Source: Methanomassiliicoccaceae archaeon UBA537 (GTDB lineage Archaea > Thermoplasmatota > Thermoplasmata > Methanomassiliicoccales > Methanomethylophilaceae). From it: DNA of 10,914 nucleotides. The DNA is taken from assembly GCA_002504495.1 (NCBI GenBank), contig DATC01000125.1, positions 1-10,914 of the forward strand, read 5' to 3'. Shown piece after piece: positions 7,817 to 10,914 of the stretch. Every line of letters starts with the position of its first letter. Positions within the stretch are counted from its first letter, which is position 1. Made by a program: the position numbers and the translations under genes. The notes beneath the pieces are model-generated. The model was not told where the DNA came from and did not search any database. It saw only the letters and a program-made list of their open reading frames with translations.

Positions 7817-7822
7817 TATATA
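7817..7822 (-). promoter_or_regulatory. TATA box of the adhesin operon (TATATA)
   Basis: The minus strand reads GGGGATAGTATATAGAAG, a strong archaeal TATA box with a purine-rich stretch upstream as a possible BRE. Its first T is 31 nt from the ATG at 7791 and 34 nt from the ATG at 7788. No Shine-Dalgarno lies before either ATG, so a leaderless or 1-3 nt leader transcript is predicted. Confidence 0.7.
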
Positions 7823-7832
7823 CTATCCCCTG

Positions 7833-7874
7833 AAACACAAACGCAATGGCATCTGCGCATGAAGACGAGATGCC
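7833..7874 (-). terminator. Putative terminator after the AAA/PD-(D/E)XK gene
   Basis: Just after the stop at 7879, the minus strand has GGCATCT-(13 nt)-AGATGCC, a perfect 7-bp stem at 7868-7874/7848-7854, followed by the T-rich ATTGCGTTTGTGTTTC. A T-rich tract after a hairpin fits archaeal termination, and the adhesin's TATA box begins right afterwards. The long loop keeps confidence moderate. Confidence 0.5.
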
Positions 7875-7878
7875 GATA

Positions 7879-9570
7879 TCAGGCTCTTTCCGACTTCGCT
7901 TCGGACACGGCGAATCCGTCGCCGTTCATCACGGAGCCTATCCTGACCTTCGGGACCTTGTTCCAGAAGGCCATCCCGATCAGGACCACGCGGCCCTCCA
8001 TCCCGTCGTAGTATCTGCGGTCGTGGATCTGCTCGAAGGCCTCGTCGACGCGGGCATCGAGGTCCTTCTCCTTCTCGGCGACCTTGAGCTCGAAGATGAT
8101 GCACGGATCCCCGCGGTTCCTGGGGCTGAGGAGCATGTCCGCCCTTCCCTGGCCGGCAGGAGCCTCGACCTTCACAATGTACCGGTCGGAGAGCATGTTC
8201 ATCAACGTCATCACGACCGCCTGATAGGTGCTCTCCTTGAGGTTGAGGTAACTCGCCCCGGACATTATCCTGGTCAGCGTCCTCTCCATGGCAGGGGCAT
8301 CCTCTTCAAGGACCGCCCTGTTGAACTCGACGAAGTCGCTTGTATCGATGGGGTATACTTCGTCCATGAGTCCGTCGACCAGCTCCCTGACCTCTTCGTT
8401 CGGTATCGATAGCGTATAGAGCTTGCCTCTGCGGATGATTCTCTCATCAGTCGGAACGGCATTCAGATATCCGGACATGACCATCAGGCTGTAGAGAGGC
8501 TTTCCCGACCTTCTTATGGATTCATAGGGGAACGCCTCTATCAGATCCGAGAGGATCGTGCCACCAGTTACCAGCTTCATAATCTCTGTGTACTTCTCCG
8601 ATGTTATACTCTTCAGCAGATCCCTGACGAGCACATCCCTGCCGCTGCCTACCCAATATGATTTCGGCTTGCACCCCTGACTGATGAAGTACATGATGCT
8701 GTAAGGATTGTAGACCTCCGCATCTCCGAAGCGGTATCCGTCGTACCATGCCTTCGCGATGTCGAATCTGTCTCCGAAGCCGTAGTCATCGAGGATCCTC
8801 TTCACCTCGGATTCCGTGAATCCGAACCTCTCGTCGGACTGCTCCGAGAAGACGTTGTTCACGACGATGTTGTTGAGATCCGAGAATATGCTCTGCTTGG
8901 CGATCTGCATCACGCCGGTGACGTAGACCATCCCCCTGTACGGATTCCCCTTGATGGAGGCGTACATCATCGATCTGAGGAACGACATCATAGGTTCGTG
9001 GGATTCGCTGCCGAACGCGTCCGATACGGCCGCATCGTACTCATCGATGAGGATGATAGGCTTCACGCCGAATCTATCCATCAGAGTGCGGCTGAGAATA
9101 AGGATGCTTCTGATCAGAATGCTCTCGGCAGTACTCATATCCTCCAACGAATCGAACAGTTTCCTGATGGATGGTCTGAGGTGGTCATCTTCCAGAAGGT
9201 AGCGATGGGATTCGAAGCACGTGCCCACAGCCACGCGCATCCCATCTATGAACCCTTCATAGGTGTCCGCCTTGGCATTCCCGAGATCGATATGGATCAC
9301 AGGGAAGGCGTTCTTGTACCTCTCGAACTCCGGATGGTCGGAGATGGCGAGCCCGTCGAACCACGTGTTCCCCTTGTATTGCATGTTGAAGAACGCATCC
9401 AGCATGGAGAGGTTCATCGACTTCCCGAATCTGCGCGGACGGGTGAACAGATAGACTCCGGAATCGTTGGTGCCGAGGATGTCCTTGATGAGGAGCGTCT
9501 TGTCGACGTAGTACTTGTCCTTCTCGCGGATCTCCGCAAAGGACAGCCCCCCGAGGTCTATCTGCTTCAT
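7879..9570 (-). CDS. AAA-ATPase-like / PD-(D/E)XK nuclease superfamily protein (PF09820-PF08011 type)
   Basis: This 563-residue cytoplasmic protein has the standard layout and length of the AAA-ATPase-like family fused to a PD-(D/E)XK domain (former DUF1703). The N-terminal ATPase part (about 1-300) shows FAEIREKDKYYVDKT at 11-25, the Walker A-like RPRRFGKS at 44-51 (Lys50), Walker B IILIDEYDAA at 172-181, VYVTGVMQIAKQSIFSDLNN at 215-234, and the family signature WYDGYRFG-(x)6-YNPYS at 275-291. The C-terminal nuclease-like core carries GRAD (Asp478), IIFELKV (Glu494, Lys496) and Gln514 in FEQIHDRRYY. All key residues look intact. No biochemical role is established for the family; a nucleic-acid, mobile-element or stress role is only conjecture. 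No partner gene such as an antitoxin lies next to it. Start ATG 9570 gives the typical MKQIDLGGLSF opening; no Shine-Dalgarno is present, but a TATA box lies 29 nt upstream, implying a leaderless mRNA. Confidence 0.9.
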   Translation of the reverse strand: MKQIDLGGLSFAEIREKDKYYVDKTLLIKDILGTNDSGVYLFTRPRRFGKSMNLSMLDAFFNMQYKGNTWFDGLAISDHPEFERYKNAFPVIHIDLGNAKADTYEGFIDGMRVAVGTCFESHRYLLEDDHLRPSIRKLFDSLEDMSTAESILIRSILILSRTLMDRFGVKPIILIDEYDAAVSDAFGSESHEPMMSFLRSMMYASIKGNPYRGMVYVTGVMQIAKQSIFSDLNNIVVNNVFSEQSDERFGFTESEVKRILDDYGFGDRFDIAKAWYDGYRFGDAEVYNPYSIMYFISQGCKPKSYWVGSGRDVLVRDLLKSITSEKYTEIMKLVTGGTILSDLIEAFPYESIRRSGKPLYSLMVMSGYLNAVPTDERIIRRGKLYTLSIPNEEVRELVDGLMDEVYPIDTSDFVEFNRAVLEEDAPAMERTLTRIMSGASYLNLKESTYQAVVMTLMNMLSDRYIVKVEAPAGQGRADMLLSPRNRGDPCIIFELKVAEKEKDLDARVDEAFEQIHDRRYYDGMEGRVVLIGMAFWNKVPKVRIGSVMNGDGFAVSEAKSERA

Positions 9571-9593
9571 GGATCAGGTATCGCATCCTGCAA

Positions 9594-9599
9594 TGATAA
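9594..9599 (-). promoter_or_regulatory. TATA box of the AAA/PD-(D/E)XK gene (TTATCA)
   Basis: The minus strand reads GCTTATCATTG. The first T of TTATCA is exactly 29 nt before the A of the ATG at 9570. With the usual archaeal TATA-to-start distance, transcription should begin at or within 1-3 nt of the start codon, in line with the absence of a Shine-Dalgarno. Confidence 0.6.
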
Positions 9600-9629
9600 G
9601 CATTCGCGGAAGAGCATGATGCACGACCA

Positions 9630-9635
9630 TTATCA
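9630..9635 (+). promoter_or_regulatory. TATA box of the methyltransferase gene (TTATCA)
   Basis: The plus strand reads CCATTATCAACGG. TTATCA starts 29 nt before the ATG at 9659, the same hexamer and distance as for the divergent gene, and only 17 nt before the alternative ATG at 9647. This makes 9659 the likely leaderless start. The two TATA boxes lie back to back, 30 bp apart. Confidence 0.6.
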
Positions 9636-9658
9636 ACGGAACACGCATGGCACCCCGC

Positions 9659-10633
9659 ATGAGGAAGAGGGAGCTCGAGATGGAGCTGCAGAAGGTGCGC
9701 GGGTTCGATTCGCCGGACGTCGCCCTCGAACAGTACATGACGCCCGCGACCATAGCGGCGGACATCCTCTTCGAAGCCTACCGCCACGGGGACATCGAAG
9801 GACTGAAGGTCCTCGACCTGGGATGCGGGACCGGGATGCTCTCCATAGGGAGCTGGCTCCTCTATGCGGGGATGGTCGTCGGGTACGACAGGTCGGACAA
9901 GGCCCTCGCCGTTGCAGAAGAGAATGCGGAGTCGTTCGGCGCCGACATATCGTTCATGGGATCCGATGTGAAGGACGTCTTCGAAGGCGCCGACACCGTG
10001 GTCATGAACCCTCCTTTCGGATGCCAGAACGCCCATGCCGACCGTCCCTTCCTGGAGAAGGCGCTGTCGCTGTCCGAATGCGTATACTCCATCCACATGG
10101 CGGACACCCTCGGATTCGTGGAGTCCTTCGCGGAGAAGCGCGGAAGAAGCGTGGACTGGCACCGCACGTACGAGTACGACATCCCCCATATGTTCGACTT
10201 CCACACGAAGTCCAAGCGCACCGTGGAGATCGTCGCTGTCAGGATCGTCCGACGCGGGACAGCGTCGATGACAGGTTCTCGATCGCATCTGCGACGAACA
10301 CTCCCTTCCGGGTCAGCTCCACGGTCTTCCCATGACCGTTGCTGGTCTGCGATATCAGACCGGCCTCCTCCAGCGCATCGATCTTCCTGGGCATGGTGGA
10401 GTTGTGGGACACATCGAGATAGATGTCCTTCTTGGGGCAGGACCCGCGTCCACGGACGTAGAGGAGGATCTCCATCATATGGGGGGCCTCCAGAAGCCTC
10501 AGGGCAGACGATATGGAATCGGAAGGCACGGGCGCGCCTCCGGATGGAACCGTCCGGCGCGGACACGCCGGACGTAAGGATGCCCGCGGACTCCCCAGAT
10601 GAATACGAGAAGAAGGACCCGCGGACTGTTTGA
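9659..10633 (+). CDS. METTL5/COG2263-type RNA N6-adenine methyltransferase with antisense-overlapping extension
   Basis: This is a SAM-dependent Rossmann-fold methyltransferase. From Met 9659: EQYMTP at 24-29, SAM motif I VLDLGCGTGML at 51-61, the acidic strand end GYDRSD at 75-80, catalytic NPPFG at 117-121, and HADRPFLEKAL at 126-136, all matching the METTL5-like family. Its eukaryotic member methylates an adenine of 18S rRNA; an rRNA substrate here is inference. Family proteins are about 200-215 residues, and the conserved core ends near residue 198 (EIVAVRIVRR). This frame continues for about 126 more residues, rich in Arg, Ser, Pro, Gly and Trp, entirely antisense to the winged-helix gene and its upstream region. 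That tail looks like shadow translation, so a lost stop or a frameshift near 10255-10267 is possible: the +1 frame stops at about 10267. ATG 9647 is possible, but 9659 fits the TATA distance and the family N-terminus. Confidence 0.85.
   Translation: MRKRELEMELQKVRGFDSPDVALEQYMTPATIAADILFEAYRHGDIEGLKVLDLGCGTGMLSIGSWLLYAGMVVGYDRSDKALAVAEENAESFGADISFMGSDVKDVFEGADTVVMNPPFGCQNAHADRPFLEKALSLSECVYSIHMADTLGFVESFAEKRGRSVDWHRTYEYDIPHMFDFHTKSKRTVEIVAVRIVRRGTASMTGSRSHLRRTLPSGSAPRSSHDRCWSAISDRPPPAHRSSWAWWSCGTHRDRCPSWGRTRVHGRRGGSPSYGGPPEASGQTIWNRKARARLRMEPSGADTPDVRMPADSPDEYEKKDPRTV
10239..10529 (-). CDS. Small archaeal winged-helix DNA-binding protein
   Basis: This 96-residue protein is a probable transcription regulator. 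It reads as one winged-helix domain: helix 1 about 5-26 (SISSALRLLEAPHMMEILLYV), helix 2 about 34-42 (KDIYLDVSH), recognition helix about 44-57 (STMPRKIDALEEAG), and a beta wing about 58-74 (LISQTSNGHGKTVELTR). A last helix (AIENLSSTL) may dimerise. It is typical of short MarR/ArsR-like archaeal regulators; no ligand-binding domain is present. The start is GTG at 10529, fixed by GGAGG 7 nt upstream; the longer frame to 10670 crosses hairpins and reads as non-coding. It lies antisense inside the extended methyltransferase frame. An inverted repeat and a direct repeat upstream could be autoregulatory sites, which is inference. Target genes are unknown. Confidence 0.82.
   Translation of the reverse strand: MPSDSISSALRLLEAPHMMEILLYVRGRGSCPKKDIYLDVSHNSTMPRKIDALEEAGLISQTSNGHGKTVELTRKGVFVADAIENLSSTLSRVGRS
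10537..10541 (-). promoter_or_regulatory. Shine-Dalgarno site of the winged-helix gene (GGAGG)
   Basis: The minus strand reads GGAGG, then CGCGCCC, then GTG. The 7-nt spacing is ideal and decides the GTG start at 10529 over the far upstream ATG at 10670. Confidence 0.8.
10551..10574 (-). repeat. Perfect 9-bp inverted repeat upstream of the winged-helix gene
   Basis: CGTCCGGCG-(6 nt)-CGCCGGACG is perfect over 9 bp, centred about 33 nt before the GTG. It could be an operator for the regulator itself or a hairpin in its leader. If the TATA-like TATTCA (minus strand, 10605-10600) is used, the transcript would start near 10576 with this hairpin at its 5' end. Confidence 0.6.
10583..10627. repeat. 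10-bp direct repeat CCCGCGGACT, two copies
   Basis: CCCGCGGACT occurs exactly at 10583-10592 and 10618-10627, 35 bp apart, on either side of a possible TATA element (TATTCA on the minus strand at 10605-10600). Each copy contains the palindrome CCGCGG. Flanking of a promoter by equal sites suggests a regulator-binding pair, but chance in GC-rich DNA cannot be excluded. Confidence 0.45.
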
Positions 10634-10648
10634 GCGTGAGGTATGATA

Positions 10649-10666
10649 GAGCGGAAGCTCCCGCTC
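10649..10666. repeat. Inverted repeat GAGCGG/CCGCTC
   Basis: GAGCGG-(6 nt)-CCGCTC is a perfect 6-bp stem in the gene-free stretch between the winged-helix gene and the downstream terminator hairpins. No T-tract follows on either strand. It may be an operator or an RNA hairpin. Confidence 0.4.
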
Positions 10667-10679
10667 GCATGATTATGTG

Positions 10680-10696
10680 AAAAGGCCGGTACGGCC
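10680..10696 (-). terminator. Intrinsic-type terminator on the minus strand
   Basis: The minus strand reads GGCCG-(3 nt)-CGGCC directly followed by TTTT. A compact GC stem with a T-run is a plausible terminator for the membrane-protein gene ending at 10803, which is transcribed in this direction. Confidence 0.55.
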
Positions 10697-10729
10697 GGGA
10701 TGATGCCTTCGATACTGCGCATCGGTGTC

Positions 10730-10753
10730 GGGAGGCCCCCTGAGGGACCTCCC
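10730..10753. repeat. Strong GC hairpin downstream of the partial membrane gene
   Basis: GGGAGG pairs with CCTCCC (10730-10735 with 10748-10753), and after one mismatch CCC pairs with GGG around a short loop. This is the most stable-looking hairpin of the 10530-10802 gap. It lies 50 bp after the stop of the partial gene and may protect its 3' end or act with the terminator at 10680-10696. The plus-strand side is followed only by a weak GGTTT. Confidence 0.5.
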
Positions 10754-10802
10754 ATGGTTTGCTGTTCAGGTCGCTGGATTCTCCTTCGGTTGCTCACCGC
10801 GA

Positions 10803-10914
10803 TCAGCTGCGCATCATCCTCAGGGCGACGATGGCCGCCATGATGACGATGAGCACGACCAAGACGATCAGGAGGATGTCCGTGAGGGACATTCCGTCGT
10901 CCTCGTCCTTGATG
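10803..10914 (-). CDS. C-terminal end of a membrane protein (5' part outside window)
   Basis: The last 36 residues of a frame open to the window edge read IKDEDDG, then one hydrophobic helix (MSLTDILLIVLVVLIVIMAA), then a short basic tail LRMMRS and TGA. This could be the C-terminal anchor of a larger protein or a small single-helix protein starting at the Met after KDEDDG (about 29 residues). No Shine-Dalgarno clearly supports that internal start. Function cannot be assigned from this fragment. Hairpins and a probable terminator follow it. Confidence 0.6.
   Translation of the reverse strand, partial: IKDEDDGMSLTDILLIVLVVLIVIMAAIVALRMMRS

Noticed and set aside
8998..10335. 445-residue plus-strand frame
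   Set aside because: It crosses the AAA/PD-(D/E)XK gene in antisense, then the methyltransferase in a wrong frame. There are no motifs and the composition is Arg/His/Gly-rich.
7879..10529. AAA/PD-(D/E)XK protein, methyltransferase and winged-helix gene as a restriction-modification or defence system
   Set aside because: The methyltransferase has METTL5-type RNA-modification features (EQY-TP, NPPFG, family N-terminus) rather than DNA target-recognition domains. The genes are divergent or antisense, and no specificity subunit is present.
10530..10670. Upstream extension of the winged-helix gene to an ATG at 10670
   Set aside because: A GTG with an ideal GGAGG lies at 10529. The extension spans palindromes and lacks family resemblance.
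10699..10742. Possible C/D-box guide RNA (GATGATG followed by CTGA)
   Set aside because: The C-box match is imperfect, C' and D' boxes are not convincing, and the CTGA lies in the loop of a strong hairpin.
9862..10797. 311-residue minus-strand frame
   Set aside because: It is antisense to the methyltransferase core and out of frame with the winged-helix gene. It runs through the terminator hairpins.

Overview
The window looks like a chromosomal segment from a GC-rich archaeon, most likely a host-associated methanogen of the Methanomassiliicoccales (Methanomethylophilaceae type). The reasons are TATA-type promoters about 29 nt upstream of start codons with no Shine-Dalgarno (leaderless genes) mixed with Shine-Dalgarno genes; a METTL5/COG2263-type RNA methyltransferase; a small archaeal winged-helix protein; a giant BspA-like leucine-rich-repeat surface protein with an InlB B-repeat and a C-terminal membrane anchor; and an AAA-ATPase-like/PD-(D/E)XK protein of the kind common in gut archaea and Bacteroidetes. 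The lineage is inferred from gene content; no rRNA is present.

Layout. Positions 1-1512 (minus): purH, the bifunctional enzyme for the last two steps of IMP synthesis, cut by the window edge about 15 residues before its expected end. Positions 1593-7791 (minus): a probable three-gene surface cassette, transcribed as giant adhesin-like protein (7791-2950), a single-pass exported protein with a possible LEA14-like fold (2902-2096), then a four-helix membrane protein (2096-1593) whose start overlaps the previous stop (TGATG). Positions 7879-9570 (minus): the AAA-ATPase-like/PD-(D/E)XK protein, separated from the adhesin by a hairpin plus T-rich tract and a new TATA box. Positions 9571-9658: a compact divergent promoter. 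Position 9659 onward (plus): the METTL5-like methyltransferase, whose frame has no stop at the expected family end and runs to 10633, antisense through an entire winged-helix gene (10529-10239, minus). Positions 10530-10802 hold no convincing gene but several perfect hairpins and a 10-bp direct repeat. Positions 10803-10914 (minus): the C-terminal membrane segment of a gene that begins outside the window.

How the genes work together. Only the surface cassette shows a clear functional grouping: a large anchored extracellular protein followed by two small membrane proteins, the second translationally coupled to the first. purH has its own probable promoter and ribosome binding site. The nuclease-like gene and the methyltransferase share one divergent promoter region, with TATA boxes at identical distances from their starts. 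No CRISPR array, tRNA, rRNA, insertion sequence or recognisable defence operon was seen. The most unusual items are the antisense overlap of methyltransferase and winged-helix gene, the regular ~16-residue stalk periodicity and unrecognised N-terminal domain of the giant protein, and the symmetrical leaderless divergent promoter.
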